From: Streptomyces klenkii
GTDB taxonomy: Bacteria > Actinomycetota > Actinomycetes > Streptomycetales > Streptomycetaceae
DNA length: 64,000 bases
Reading direction: 5' to 3'
Assembly (NCBI RefSeq): GCF_003626645.1
Contig: NZ_RBAM01000005.1
Span: 496,001 to 560,000, forward strand
Shown: positions 8,564-17,515 of the stretch, piece by piece
Layout: the number at the start of each line of letters is the position of its first letter
How positions within the stretch are numbered: the first letter of the stretch is position 1
Position numbers and translations under genes: made by a program
Notes under the pieces: model-generated
Told to the model about the DNA's origin: nothing
The model's input: only the letters and a program-made list of their open reading frames with translations
Databases searched by the model: none

Positions 8564-8599
8564 GGGGCCGCGGCGGCCGATGGAGGCCGCCGCGGCCCC
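8564..8599. terminator. Bidirectional terminator between ptsH and a GntR gene
   Basis: A perfect 15-bp stem (GGGGCCGCGGCGGCC and its complement) closes a 6-base loop between the two convergent genes. It is followed by TTGTCGTT on the ptsH side. Confidence 0.85.
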
Positions 8600-8721
8600 G
8601 TTGTCGTTCCTGAGCGAAATCCATGGCATTCCCGCCGTGACGGCAGGGCATTCCATAGGCGCGAGTTCAGCCGGCAAGTATTTCCTTCGGTAACTCGCGG
8701 ACGCTAATGCGCGCACGCGCT

Positions 8722-9441
8722 TCAAGAACCGGCGATCACCGTTCTCACACCGGGCGCCGCATTCCCCTTCCGCGCCGCCGGCACTGCGCGCCGCAGCCGG
8801 AATTCCCCCGGCACCCGGTCCGCGCGGGCCGCGGCGATCGCCCGGGCCCGCTCGGCGTCGCCGCGGGCCACGGCGTCCACGAGGGCGCCGAGCAGCTCCC
8901 ACGTGTCGACGGGCCGCACCGGCGGCTCCGCCGCGTACACCCAGGCGATCTTCAGCCGCAGCTGGGTGAGCAGCCCCGCGATGCTGGGGCTGCCGGACGC
9001 CTGGGCGAGCGTCTCGTCGAACCAGTCGCCCAGCGGCCGCAGCTCGCCCGTACGGCCGCCCCGGGCCCGCTCCTGGCCCAGCCTGACCAGCCCGCGCAAC
9101 ACCTTCAGGTGCGCCTCCGTGCGGCGCTGCGCGGCGCGCGCGGCGCCCAGCGGCTCCAGCAGGGCGCGCACTTCCAGCAGATCCGCGGCCTCCTGCTCCG
9201 TGGGCTCGGCGACGCACGCGCCGGCGTGCCGCCGGGTGGTCACGAACCCCTCCGAGGCGAGGGTGCGCAGCGCCTCGCGCACGGGCACGCGGGAGACGCC
9301 GTAGCGGCGCGCGAGGACTTCCTCGGTGAGCCGGCTGCCGGGCGGAAACGTGCCGGAAACAATGTCGTCACGAATCGCCGTGCACACGGCATGCGCGGAA
9401 ATCCGGCGGCTCTCCTGAGCCGCTGTCCCCTCACCGTTCAC
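8722..9441 (-). CDS. GntR-family transcriptional regulator, FadR/FCD subfamily
   Basis: The 239-residue protein has an N-terminal winged helix (about 13-80; IVSGTFPPGSRLTEEVLARR followed by YGVSRVPVREALRTLASEG) and a C-terminal all-helical FCD ligand-binding domain (about 85-215). FCD domains bind small acids or sugar acids, usually through metal-held His/Asp residues, but the ligand cannot be named. The start is a GTG with a weak ribosome site; no better in-frame start keeps the whole winged helix. It is convergent with ptsH and sits alone, so its targets are unknown and may lie elsewhere. Confidence 0.85.
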   Translation of the reverse strand: MNGEGTAAQESRRISAHAVCTAIRDDIVSGTFPPGSRLTEEVLARRYGVSRVPVREALRTLASEGFVTTRRHAGACVAEPTEQEAADLLEVRALLEPLGAARAAQRRTEAHLKVLRGLVRLGQERARGGRTGELRPLGDWFDETLAQASGSPSIAGLLTQLRLKIAWVYAAEPPVRPVDTWELLGALVDAVARGDAERARAIAAARADRVPGEFRLRRAVPAARKGNAAPGVRTVIAGS

Positions 9442-9607
9442 GTACGGCCCCGCATGGGTGGACCTCCGGATAACCCCCGCGAAACGCGGCCGATTGACGT
9501 TTGTTCAGCGACTCTATTGCAGCGGCCCGCGATTTCCGACGGCGCACGGGAAGTCATCGATATGTTTTGGCCAACACGGGGGCGGGGGCGGGGCGGTCCG
9601 GGCACGG

Positions 9608-9639
9608 CGAAGGCCCCGGCCGGTGGGCCGGGGCCTTCG
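9608..9639. terminator. Terminator after the M23 peptidase gene
   Basis: CGAAGGCCCCGGCC and its exact complement form a 14-bp stem with a GGTG loop, 41 bases past the stop of the minus-strand M23 gene. The rest of the 239-bp gap up to the GntR start holds only that gene's promoter region. Confidence 0.85.
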
Positions 9640-9680
9640 TCAGGCGATGGGGCGCGCGGGGCGCCGCCGGGCGCGGTGCG

Positions 9681-10490
9681 TCAGAGGGAGACGCCGTGCT
9701 CGGAGAGGTACGCGACGGGGTCGATGTCGGTGCCGTAGACGGCGCCCGTGCGGGCCTCGAAGTGCAGGTGCGGGCCGGTGACGTTGCCCGTGGCGCCGGA
9801 GAGGCCGATCTGCTGGCCGGCGGTGACGCTCTGGCCGACGGAGACGTCGATGGACGACAGGTGGCCGTACTGCGTGTACGTGCCGTCGTTGTGCTTGATG
9901 ACGACGTTGTTGCCGTACGCGCCGCCCCAGCCCGCCTCGACGATGGTGCCGGCGCCCACGGCCTGGACCGACGTGCCGGTCTCGGCGTGGAAGTCGACGC
10001 CGGTGTGGCTGCCGGAGGACCACAGGCCGCTGGAGGCCTTGTAGGACGTGGAGACGTACGAGCCGGCGATCGGCGAGACGAAGGTGTTGAGGCGCTTGCG
10101 CTCCTGCTCGCGGGCGACGCGCTCCTGCTCCTTGCGCTCGGCCTCGGCCTTGCGCTTGGCCTCGTCGTCGGCCTTCTTGACGTCGGCGGCCTGCTGCTTG
10201 GCGGCGGTCTCGGCGTCGTGGACGGCCGTGGACTCGGCGGCGGCGCTGCTCTGGACCTGAGCCTGCTCGCCGATGCGGCCGGCGGTGTCCTCGCCGATGA
10301 CGACGGCCTGGGTCAGGCCCGTGTCCTCGGTGGAACGGTGGACGTCGTCGGTGGTGGCGGCCAGCGCCGGGGCGGCGAAGCCCGCGACGACACCGGTGGC
10401 GGCGAGGGTGGCTATGCCCGCCGCGTTCGCGCTGACGCGAACGGCGCGGCTCGGCTTGCGGTGTTTCCCGGTGGCACGAGTGAACGCCAT
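9681..10490 (-). CDS. Secreted M23 (LytM-type) peptidoglycan endopeptidase
   Basis: The 269-residue protein cleaves peptidoglycan cross-bridges outside the membrane. Residues 1-44 form a long signal peptide (basic start, hydrophobic 22-43, cleavage after APALA). Residues about 90-133 are a charged Ala/Lys/Glu/Arg coiled coil. The C-terminal LytM domain (about 140-265) keeps the zinc ligands His162 and Asp166 (HTGVD) and the HLH pair (241-243) in GPHLHFE. The gene stands behind a c-di-AMP riboswitch, as is common for Streptomyces cell-wall hydrolases, so it is probably tuned to turgor and cell-wall growth. Confidence 0.92.
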   Translation of the reverse strand: MAFTRATGKHRKPSRAVRVSANAAGIATLAATGVVAGFAAPALAATTDDVHRSTEDTGLTQAVVIGEDTAGRIGEQAQVQSSAAAESTAVHDAETAAKQQAADVKKADDEAKRKAEAERKEQERVAREQERKRLNTFVSPIAGSYVSTSYKASSGLWSSGSHTGVDFHAETGTSVQAVGAGTIVEAGWGGAYGNNVVIKHNDGTYTQYGHLSSIDVSVGQSVTAGQQIGLSGATGNVTGPHLHFEARTGAVYGTDIDPVAYLSEHGVSL

Positions 10491-10516
10491 GGGTGAGGCT
10501 GGTCCTTTCCTTCCCT

Positions 10517-10690
10517 CTCGCCTACCGGGTTAGCTGACGGGTTCGGAGCAGGAAGGTCTCCTACGGATCCCTCCGGAAAGGGGTCCGATTCACCCCAGGG
10601 ACACTTGGGTCCCCGGCTCCCCTGGCTCGCGCCGTACGGGGACTCGGCGATGCCTGCCCGGGCCGCGGATGCGACGCACATCTGACGGAC
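10517..10690 (-). ncRNA. c-di-AMP (ydaO/yuaA) riboswitch upstream of the M23 gene
   Basis: On the minus strand, directly upstream of the peptidase, lies GAACCCGTCAGCTAACCCGG followed by TAGGCG. This is the diagnostic 3' part of the ydaO-yuaA aptamer, whose consensus ends CCGAACCCGNCAGCTAACC...GTAGGCG. Further upstream are GGGGTGAATCGG and CCAGGGGAGCC, corresponding to the first conserved domain. The RNA binds c-di-AMP, and in Streptomyces the aptamer typically precedes resuscitation-promoting factors and M23/NlpC hydrolases. The 3' boundary is clear; the 5' boundary is approximate. Confidence 0.85.
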
Positions 10691-10798
10691 AGACGCTTTG
10701 ACGCTAGACGCCGTCACTTTCGATCGGCAAACAGAAGCCCCATTTTGTGGCCCACGCCACAGTGCAGACGTGCAACCACTCCGCTAAACCGGACATTT

Positions 10799-10835
10799 GG
10801 CAGGCACGCGCGCCTGCCGGGCGCGCGTGCCTGCC
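10799..10835. terminator. Terminator after the M16 peptidase operon
   Basis: GGCAGGCACGCGCGC pairs perfectly with GCGCGCGTGCCTGCC around a 7-base loop. It lies 40 bases past the stop of the downstream M16 gene on the minus strand. Confidence 0.85.
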
Positions 10836-10874
10836 GGTTGACGGCGGGTCGGCGGGGCGGCCCGCCGCCGGGGG

Positions 10875-12281
10875 TCAGCCCGTGATCACGGTCACGTCGC
10901 CGATGCCGAGGGCCCGGACGGGCTCCTCGATCTGCGCGGCGTCACCGACGAGCACCGTGACCAGCCGGTCGACCGGGAAGGCGTTGACGACGGCGGCCGT
11001 GGCCTCCACCGTGCCCGTCGCCGCGAGGCGCTCGTACAGCCGCGCCTGGAAGTCGTCCGGGAGGTGCTGCTCGACCTGGTCGGCCAGCGTCCCGGCGACG
11101 GCCGCCGCCGTCTCGTACTTGAGCGGGGCGACGCCGACGAGGTTCTGCACGGCGGAGTCGCGCTCCTCGTCCTTGAGCCCACCGGCGGCGAGGGTGCGCA
11201 GCACCGTCCACAGGTCCTCCAGCGCGGGGCCGGTGGAGGCGGTGTCCACCGAGCCGCTGATGGCCAGCATGGCCGCGCCGGTGCCCTCCGGGGAGGACAG
11301 CAGCACCTGGCCGAAGGCCCGGACGCCGTAGGTGTAGCCCTTCTCCTCGCGCAGGACGCGGTCCAGGCGGGAGGTGAGGGTGCCGCCGAGGCAGTACGTG
11401 CCGACGGACTGGGCGGGCCACACCGCGTCGTGCCGGTCGGCGCCGACGCGGCCGATGAGGAGCTGCGTCTGGACCGCGCCGGGGCGGTCCACGATGACGA
11501 CGCGGCCGGTGTCGTCGGCGCTGACCGGCGGGAGCGGGTGCGGCTCGGCCGGGGAGCCCGTCCAGGCGCCGAGCGAGTCGGCGAGGGCCGCGTCGAGGTC
11601 GATGCCGGTGAAGTCGCCGACGACCACGGCGGTCGTGGTGGCGGGCCGGACGTGGGCCTCGTAGAAGGCGCGCACGGAGGCGGCGTCGATGCGGGCGACG
11701 GTCTCCTCGGTGCCCTGGCGGGGGCGGGACATCCGCGAGCCGGCCGGGAAGAGCTCCTTGGAGAGCGCCATGGCGGCCCGGCGGGAGGGGTTGGCCAGCT
11801 CGTGCGGGATCTCGTCCAGGCGGTTGCCCACCAGGCGCTCGACCTCGTTGTCCGGGAAGGCCGGGGCGCGCAGGGCGTCGGCGACGAGGCCGAGCGCCTT
11901 GGCGAGCCGGGAGGCCGGGACCTCCAGGGAGAGGCGCACGCCGGGGTGGTCGGCGTGGGCGTCGAGGGTGGCGCCGCAGCGCTCCAGCTCGGCGGTGAAC
12001 TCCTCGGCGGTGTGCTTGTCGGTGCCCTCGGACAGGGCGCGCGCCATGATGGTGGCGACGCCGTCGAGGTCCTTGGGCTCGGCGTCCAGGGGAGCCACCA
12101 CGTTGATGTCCACGGCGACGACCTGCTGGCCGGGGCGGTGGCAGCGCAGCACCGTCAGGCCGTTGGGGAGCGTGCCGCGCTCGGGCGCGGGGAAGGCCCA
12201 GGGGGCCGCGGGCCCGGCCTGGGGTCGCGGGTGGAAGTCCATGGAGGGCTGTGCGGGGTCAGCGGCCACGGCGTCGCTCAC
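10875..12281 (-). CDS. M16-family peptidase-like protein, zinc motif missing (partner subunit)
   Basis: The 468-residue protein has the two-lobed M16 fold. The first lobe (about 30-230) has no HxxEH: the helix reads LDGVATIMARALSEGT, so it cannot bind the catalytic zinc. The second lobe carries the RVLREEKGYTYGVRAFG segment, the Arg/Tyr pair that in mitochondrial-processing-peptidase-type dimers grips the substrate for the active partner. The start is a GTG that overlaps the TGA of the upstream gene (GTGA), so the two are translationally coupled. Inference: the two products form a heterodimer, this one being the non-catalytic subunit. Confidence 0.88.
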   Translation of the reverse strand: MSDAVAADPAQPSMDFHPRPQAGPAAPWAFPAPERGTLPNGLTVLRCHRPGQQVVAVDINVVAPLDAEPKDLDGVATIMARALSEGTDKHTAEEFTAELERCGATLDAHADHPGVRLSLEVPASRLAKALGLVADALRAPAFPDNEVERLVGNRLDEIPHELANPSRRAAMALSKELFPAGSRMSRPRQGTEETVARIDAASVRAFYEAHVRPATTTAVVVGDFTGIDLDAALADSLGAWTGSPAEPHPLPPVSADDTGRVVIVDRPGAVQTQLLIGRVGADRHDAVWPAQSVGTYCLGGTLTSRLDRVLREEKGYTYGVRAFGQVLLSSPEGTGAAMLAISGSVDTASTGPALEDLWTVLRTLAAGGLKDEERDSAVQNLVGVAPLKYETAAAVAGTLADQVEQHLPDDFQARLYERLAATGTVEATAAVVNAFPVDRLVTVLVGDAAQIEEPVRALGIGDVTVITG

Positions 12282-13627
12282 TTGGCCGTCTCCTCTTCTG
12301 CTTCGGCGGTCTCGTCGGCGGCGGGGGTGGTGGGCTCGTACACCAGCACGGCGCGGTTGTCGGGGCGCAGGCGGGCCTGGGCGACCTGCTGCACCTCCTG
12401 GGGGGTGATGTCCAGGACGCGCTGCACGGCGGTGAGGGCGAGCTGGGGGTCGCCGAACAGCACCGCGAAGCGGCACAGTTCGTCGGCGCGGCCGCTGACG
12501 GTCGCGAGCCGGTCCAGCCACTCGCGCTCCAGCTGGGCCTGCGCGCGCTCCATCTCCGCCGGGGTCGGGCCCTCGGCGGCGAAGCGGGCCAGCTCCTCGT
12601 CGACGGCGGCCTCGATGTCGGCGACCTCGGCGCCGCCGGAGGCCTTGACGTCCAGCCAGCCCAGCGAGGGGGCGCCGGCGAGGCGCAGCAGGCCGAAGCC
12701 GGCGGCGACGGCCGTGCGGTCGTGGCGGACGAGGCGGTTGTGGAGCCGGGAGGACTCGCCGCCGCCGAGGACGGTGACGGCCAGGTCGGCGGCGTCGGCC
12801 TCGCGGGAGCCGTCCTGCGGGAGCCGGTAGGCGGCCATCATGGCGCGCGCCGGGACCTCTTCGCGGACGACCTGGCGCAGCTCCTCGCCGATGGTGACGG
12901 GGAGGCTGCCGTCGCGCGGGGGCTGCTTGCCGTCGTGCGCGGGGATGGAGCCGAAGTACTTCTCGATCCAGGCGAGCGTCTGCTCGGGGTCGATGTCGCC
13001 GACGACCGACAGGACGGCGTTGCCCGGCGCGTAGTACGTGCGGAAGAAGGCGCGGGCGTCCTCCAGGGAGGCCGCGTCCAGGTCGGCCATGGAGCCGATC
13101 GGGGTGTGGTGGTACGGGTGGCCGTCGGGGAAGACCATGGCGGTCAGCCGCTCGAAGGCGGTGCCGTAGGGGACGTTGTCGTAGCGCTGGCGGCGCTCGT
13201 TCTTGACGACGTCGCGCTGGTTCTCCATCGACTCGTCGTCGAGGGCGGTGAGCAGGGAGCCCATCCGGTCGGCCTCGAGCCACAGGGCCAGCTCCAGCTG
13301 GTGGGCCGGCATGGTCTCGAAGTAGTTGGTGCGCTCGAAGCTGGTGGTGCCGTTGAGGGAGCCGCCGGCGCCCTGCACCAGCTCGAAATGGCCGTTCCCC
13401 TTGACCTGGGCCGAGCCCTGGAACATAAGGTGCTCGAAGAGGTGGGCGAGGCCTGTGCGGCCCTTGACCTCGTGCCGCGAGCCGACGTCGTACCAGAGGC
13501 AGACGGCGGCGACCGGGGTCAGGTGGTCTTCGGAGAGCACCACCCGCAGGCCGTTGGCCAGGCGGTGCTCGGTCGCTGTCAGGCCGCCGGTACCGGCCTG
13601 TTGCGTGGCCGTGTGACCCATGGGCAT
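12278..13627 (-). CDS. M16-family zinc metallopeptidase, catalytic subunit
   Basis: The 449-residue protein carries the inverted zinc motif HLFEH (His62, Glu65, His66) and the distal ligand Glu144 in VVKNERRQR, as in pitrilysin and mitochondrial-processing-peptidase beta subunits. No signal peptide is visible. The chosen ATG (MPMGHTATQQAG) has GAAGGGAC upstream; a frame extending 35 codons further upstream has no family similarity. It is the first gene of a two-gene operon with the inactive M16 paralogue, whose start overlaps its stop. Actinobacterial M16 pairs are poorly characterised; substrates are unknown. Confidence 0.9.
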   Translation of the reverse strand: MPMGHTATQQAGTGGLTATEHRLANGLRVVLSEDHLTPVAAVCLWYDVGSRHEVKGRTGLAHLFEHLMFQGSAQVKGNGHFELVQGAGGSLNGTTSFERTNYFETMPAHQLELALWLEADRMGSLLTALDDESMENQRDVVKNERRQRYDNVPYGTAFERLTAMVFPDGHPYHHTPIGSMADLDAASLEDARAFFRTYYAPGNAVLSVVGDIDPEQTLAWIEKYFGSIPAHDGKQPPRDGSLPVTIGEELRQVVREEVPARAMMAAYRLPQDGSREADAADLAVTVLGGGESSRLHNRLVRHDRTAVAAGFGLLRLAGAPSLGWLDVKASGGAEVADIEAAVDEELARFAAEGPTPAEMERAQAQLEREWLDRLATVSGRADELCRFAVLFGDPQLALTAVQRVLDITPQEVQQVAQARLRPDNRAVLVYEPTTPAADETAEAEEETAK

Positions 13628-13858
13628 GTACGTCCCTTCGATCGCTTGAAATCTCGCGCCCGTGCGCGACGACTCGTGCGCGATGGCTCGCGTGATGAAC
13701 AGTGCTGTCACTGTATGCAAGCGCGCTGACATCCGGCGAAGTTCCCGGCGCGGTGCCCCCTTACGGACGGGTCGTGTCCGGTGTTGTCAGTGGCGCGGTC
13801 CACAATGGTCCGCGTCAGCACCCTGCCTCGGCAATCGATCGAAGGAGCCGCAGCCGCG

Positions 13859-16315
13859 ATGGCCCGCCGCAGCACGAAGACCCCGCCGCCGGAGAACTTC
13901 GAGGAGCGCATCCTCGACATCGACGTCGTCGACGAGATGCAGGGTTCCTTCCTCGAGTACGCCTACTCCGTCATCTACTCCCGGGCCCTGCCCGACGCGC
14001 GCGACGGCCTCAAGCCCGTCCACCGCCGCATCCTCTACCAGATGAACGAGATGGGCCTGCGCCCCGACCGCGGCTACGTGAAGTGTGCCCGCGTCGTCGG
14101 CGAGGTGATGGGAAAGCTCCACCCGCACGGTGACGCCTCCATCTACGACGCCCTGGTGCGCATGGCGCAGCCGTTCTCCATGCGCGTGCCGCTGGTCGAC
14201 GGCCACGGCAACTTCGGCTCGCTCGGCAACGACGACCCGCCCGCGGCCATGCGTTACACCGAAGCCCGTATGGCGTCGGCCACGTCCTTGATGACGGAGT
14301 CCATCGAAGAGGACACGGTCGATTTCACGCCGAACTACGACGGCAGCGAGCGGGAGCCCGTCGCCCTGCCCGCCGCCTATCCGAACCTGCTGGTCAACGG
14401 CTCGTCCGGAATCGCGGTCGGCATGGCGACGAACATGCCGCCGCACAACCTCGGCGAGGTCGTCGCCGCCGCCCGGCACCTGATCAAGCACCCGGGCGCC
14501 GATCTCGACACGCTGATGAAGTTCATCCCCGGCCCGGACCTGCCCACGGGCGGCCGGATCGTCGGCCTGAGCGGCGTCCGCGACGCGTACGAGACCGGCC
14601 GCGGCACCTTCAAGATCCGCGCCACGGTCGCCGTGGAGAACGTGACGGCCCGCCGCAAGGGCCTGGTGGTCACCGAGCTGCCCTTCGCGGTCGGCCCCGA
14701 GAAGGTCATCTCCAAGATCAAGGACCTGGTCGGCTCGAAGAAGCTCCAGGGCATCGCCGACGTCAAGGACCTCACCGACCGCGCCCACGGCCTGCGCCTG
14801 GTCATCGAGGTCAAGAACGGCTTCAACCCCGAGGCCGTCCTGGAGCAGCTCTACAAGCTCACGCCGATGGAGGAGTCCTTCGGCATCAACAACGTGGCGC
14901 TGGTCGACGGCCAGCCGCTGACCCTGGGCCTCAAGGAGCTCCTGGAGGTCTACGTCGACCACCGCTTCGAGGTGGTGCGGCGGCGCAGCGAGTTCCGGCG
15001 CGGCAAGCGGCGCGACCGGCTGCACCTGGTCGAGGGCCTGCTGGTGGCGCTGCTCGACATCGACGAGGTCATCAGGATCATTCGATCGAGTGAGAACGCG
15101 GCGCAGGCCAAGGAGGCCCTGATCGCCCGCTTCTCCCTCTCCGAGGTGCAGACGCAGTACATCCTCGACACCCCGCTGCGCCGGCTGACGAAGTTCGACC
15201 GCATCGAGCTGGAGGCCGAGCGCGACCGGCTCACCGAGGAGATCGAGAAGCTGACGCGGATCCTGGAGTCCGACACGGAGCTGCGCAGGCTGGTCTCGAA
15301 CGAACTGGGCGACGTGGCGAAGAAGTTCGGCACCGACCGCCGTACGGTCCTGCTGGAGTCGGCGGGCGCTCCGGCGTCAGCGGTGCCGCTCCAGGTCGCC
15401 GACGACCCGTGCCGCGTCCTGATGTCCTCCACCGGCCTGCTGGCCCGTACGGCCACGGGCGAGCCGTTCACGCCGGCCGCGGGCGAGGCCAAGCGCGTCA
15501 AGCACGACGTGATCGTCTCGGCGGTGCCGGCGACGGCCCTGGGCGAGGTGGGGGCGGTGACGTCGGCCGGGCGGCTGCTGCGGGTGCGGGTGATCGACCT
15601 TCCGCAGCTGCCGGAGACGGCGGCGGCGCCCAGCCTGTCGGGCGGCGCGCCGGTGCCGGAGTTCCTGTCCCTGGAGGACGGTGAGACGGTCGTCTGCCTC
15701 ACCACGCTGGACGAGTCCTCGCCGGGGCTCGCGATCGGCACGGAGCAGGGCGTCGTCAAGCGCGTGGTCCCGGACTATCCGGCCAACAAGGACGAGCTGG
15801 AGGTCATCTCCCTCAAGGAGGGCGACCGGATCGTCGGCGCGGCCGAGCTGCGGACGGGCGAGGAGGATCTGGTCTTCCTCACGGACGACGCCCAGTTGCT
15901 GCGCTACCAGGCCTCGCAGGTGCGTCCGCAGGGCCGCCCGGCGGGCGGCATGGCGGGCGTCAAGCTGTCCGCGGGCGCGAAGGTGATCTCGTTCACGGCC
16001 ATCGACCCGGCGGCCGACGCGGTGGTCTTCACCCGGGCCGGGGCGCGGGGCGGCATGGGCGGTGCCACGGAAGGCACGGCGAAGCTGACGCCGTTCGACC
16101 AGTACCCGCGCAAGGGGCGGGCGACGGGCGGGGTGCGCTGCCAGCGCTTCCTCAAGGGCGAGGACTGCCTGGTGATGGCCTGGGCGGGGCCGGCCCCGGC
16201 GCGCGCCGCGGATGCCAAGGGCGTCCCGGTGGAGCTGCCGGAGACCGACCCGCGCCGTGACGGCTCGGGCACGCCCCTGGCGAAGCCGGTGAGCGCGCTC
16301 GCGGGCCCGGTGTAA
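13859..16315 (+). CDS. parC: DNA topoisomerase IV subunit A
   Basis: The 818-residue type IIA topoisomerase subunit cuts DNA to decatenate daughter chromosomes. The catalytic Tyr133 is in AAMRYTEARM and the quinolone-determining segment HPHGDASIYDALVRM is at 88-102. The N-terminal winged-helix/tower region is followed by a C-terminal beta-pinwheel (about 520-790) with GxxxRxxxxxD-type blades rather than a GyrA box, which separates it from GyrA. The ATG (MARRSTKTPP) has GAAGGAG upstream. Its partner parE lies about 13 kb away on the other strand, an arrangement known from Streptomyces. Confidence 0.95.
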   Translation: MARRSTKTPPPENFEERILDIDVVDEMQGSFLEYAYSVIYSRALPDARDGLKPVHRRILYQMNEMGLRPDRGYVKCARVVGEVMGKLHPHGDASIYDALVRMAQPFSMRVPLVDGHGNFGSLGNDDPPAAMRYTEARMASATSLMTESIEEDTVDFTPNYDGSEREPVALPAAYPNLLVNGSSGIAVGMATNMPPHNLGEVVAAARHLIKHPGADLDTLMKFIPGPDLPTGGRIVGLSGVRDAYETGRGTFKIRATVAVENVTARRKGLVVTELPFAVGPEKVISKIKDLVGSKKLQGIADVKDLTDRAHGLRLVIEVKNGFNPEAVLEQLYKLTPMEESFGINNVALVDGQPLTLGLKELLEVYVDHRFEVVRRRSEFRRGKRRDRLHLVEGLLVALLDIDEVIRIIRSSENAAQAKEALIARFSLSEVQTQYILDTPLRRLTKFDRIELEAERDRLTEEIEKLTRILESDTELRRLVSNELGDVAKKFGTDRRTVLLESAGAPASAVPLQVADDPCRVLMSSTGLLARTATGEPFTPAAGEAKRVKHDVIVSAVPATALGEVGAVTSAGRLLRVRVIDLPQLPETAAAPSLSGGAPVPEFLSLEDGETVVCLTTLDESSPGLAIGTEQGVVKRVVPDYPANKDELEVISLKEGDRIVGAAELRTGEEDLVFLTDDAQLLRYQASQVRPQGRPAGGMAGVKLSAGAKVISFTAIDPAADAVVFTRAGARGGMGGATEGTAKLTPFDQYPRKGRATGGVRCQRFLKGEDCLVMAWAGPAPARAADAKGVPVELPETDPRRDGSGTPLAKPVSALAGPV

Positions 16316-16327
16316 GAAGCGGGGGGC

Positions 16328-16352
16328 GGGGGCGCCCGCGGAGGGCGCCCCC
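16328..16352. terminator. Bidirectional terminator between parC and the COG0523 GTPase gene
   Basis: GGGGGCGCCC and GGGCGCCCCC form a perfect 10-bp stem with a GCGGA loop between the two convergent genes. It abuts the 17-bp repeat array. Confidence 0.8.
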
Positions 16353-16437
16353 GTCAGGCCTGTGCGTACGTCAGGCCTGTGTGTACGTCACGCCTGCGCG
16401 TACGTCAGGCCTGTGCGTGCGTCACGCCTGTGCGTAG
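16353..16437 (-). repeat. Five tandem 17-bp repeats covering the 3' end of the COG0523 gene
   Basis: Five consecutive 17-bp units (plus-strand consensus GTCAGGCCTGTGCGTAC) differ by 1-3 bases. The unit nearest the gene encodes its last residues, YAQA, and the TGA stop. The other four are degenerate copies lying in the 3' untranslated region, and each again contains TGA (TCA on the plus strand). Because 17 is not a multiple of three, successive copies present the stop in all three frames. Confidence 0.9.
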
Positions 16438-17498
16438 CGCAGGACTCCCCACATGGTGTGCTCCTCGGCGAGGGGCTCCCCCGGGGTGACGCGGCAGCGC
16501 TCCAGACCGGCCCGCAGCGCCCCGGCGTCGACTCCCCTCCCGATCAGTACGAGCTGGGTGAGCCGTTCCTCGGCGCGGGCCCAGGACGAGGGGTAGAAGC
16601 GCAGGAAGTCGCCCACGGCGTGCACGGCGAACTTGTGCTTGTGCCCGGCTATGCCGAAGTACACGAAGCCCTTGATGCGGTAAAGGCCCTCCGGCCGGCT
16701 GTCGAGGAACTCCATCAGCCGCCGCGGGTCCACGGGCTCCGCGGAGACGAACTCGATGCTCTCGTAGGCGGCGTGCAGGTGCCCGCTGTGGTCGCAGCCG
16801 TCGTGGCAGTCATGGCAGTCGTGGCCGTGGCTGTCGTCCTCGTCGGCGGCGTGCAGGTCCTCGAAGGACAGCTGCCGCACCGCGGCCGTGTCCTCCTCGC
16901 GCGGCTTGCGGTCGAAGAGCAGCTCCGGGTCGACGCGCCCGTAGGACGCCGGTACGACGGGCGTGCCGGGGCTGAGCTCCGCCAGTTCGGCGAGGAGGTC
17001 CCGGCGGGCCTCGTCGCCGATCCTGTCGGCCTTGTTGAGGACGACGAGGTCGGCGATCGCCACGTGCCGGTCGAGCTCGGGGTGGCGGGCGCGGGTGGCG
17101 GCGAACTCCGCCGCGTCGACGACCTCGACGAGCCCTCCGTAGACGATGTCCTTGTTGTCGCTGGCGAGGATCATCCGGATGAGCTCCTGCGGCTCCGCGA
17201 GCCCGCTGGCCTCGATGACGATGACGTCGATGCGGGCCGCCGGGCGGGACAGCTTGTCGAGGAAGCCGTCGAGCTCGCTGGTGTCCACGGCGCAGCAAAG
17301 GCAGCCGTTGCCGAGCGAGACCATCGAGTCGACCTGCCCGGCGACGCTCATGGCGTCGATCTCGATGCTGCCGAAGTCGTTGACGACCGCCCCGATGCGG
17401 GTGCCCCCGCTTCTCCCCAGGAGGTGGTTGAGGAGGGTGGTCTTGCCCGATCCCAGGAATCCTGCGAGCACGATGACCGGGATCTGTCGCTTGGCCAC
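16422..17498 (-). CDS. COG0523 (CobW/ZNG1-type) GTPase, putative metallochaperone
   Basis: The 358-residue G3E-family GTPase has Walker A GFLGSGKTT (13-21), the metal motif CLCC (Cys66, Cys68, Cys69), NKAD for guanine recognition, and a C-terminal CobW_C domain (about 250-358). A loop of about 20 residues before the C-terminal domain is packed with His, Cys and Asp (HGHDCHDCHDGCDHSGHLH), a likely metal reservoir. Such proteins insert or traffic zinc, cobalt or other metals. A GTG (MAKRQIPV) with GGAGG upstream is preferred; an ATG five codons earlier (MEAPPV) at 17513 is possible. It starts 17 bases after the citrate synthase stop, so they form an operon. Confidence 0.87.
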   Translation of the reverse strand: MAKRQIPVIVLAGFLGSGKTTLLNHLLGRSGGTRIGAVVNDFGSIEIDAMSVAGQVDSMVSLGNGCLCCAVDTSELDGFLDKLSRPAARIDVIVIEASGLAEPQELIRMILASDNKDIVYGGLVEVVDAAEFAATRARHPELDRHVAIADLVVLNKADRIGDEARRDLLAELAELSPGTPVVPASYGRVDPELLFDRKPREEDTAAVRQLSFEDLHAADEDDSHGHDCHDCHDGCDHSGHLHAAYESIEFVSAEPVDPRRLMEFLDSRPEGLYRIKGFVYFGIAGHKHKFAVHAVGDFLRFYPSSWARAEERLTQLVLIGRGVDAGALRAGLERCRVTPGEPLAEEHTMWGVLRYAQA

Positions 17499-17515
17499 GG
17501 GGGGCGCCTCCATCG

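Noticed and set aside
10875..13283. An 802-codon frame apparently fusing both M16 genes
   Set aside because: Its N-terminal part is a shadow frame of the first M16 gene; the real genes overlap by four bases in different frames (TGA/GTG).
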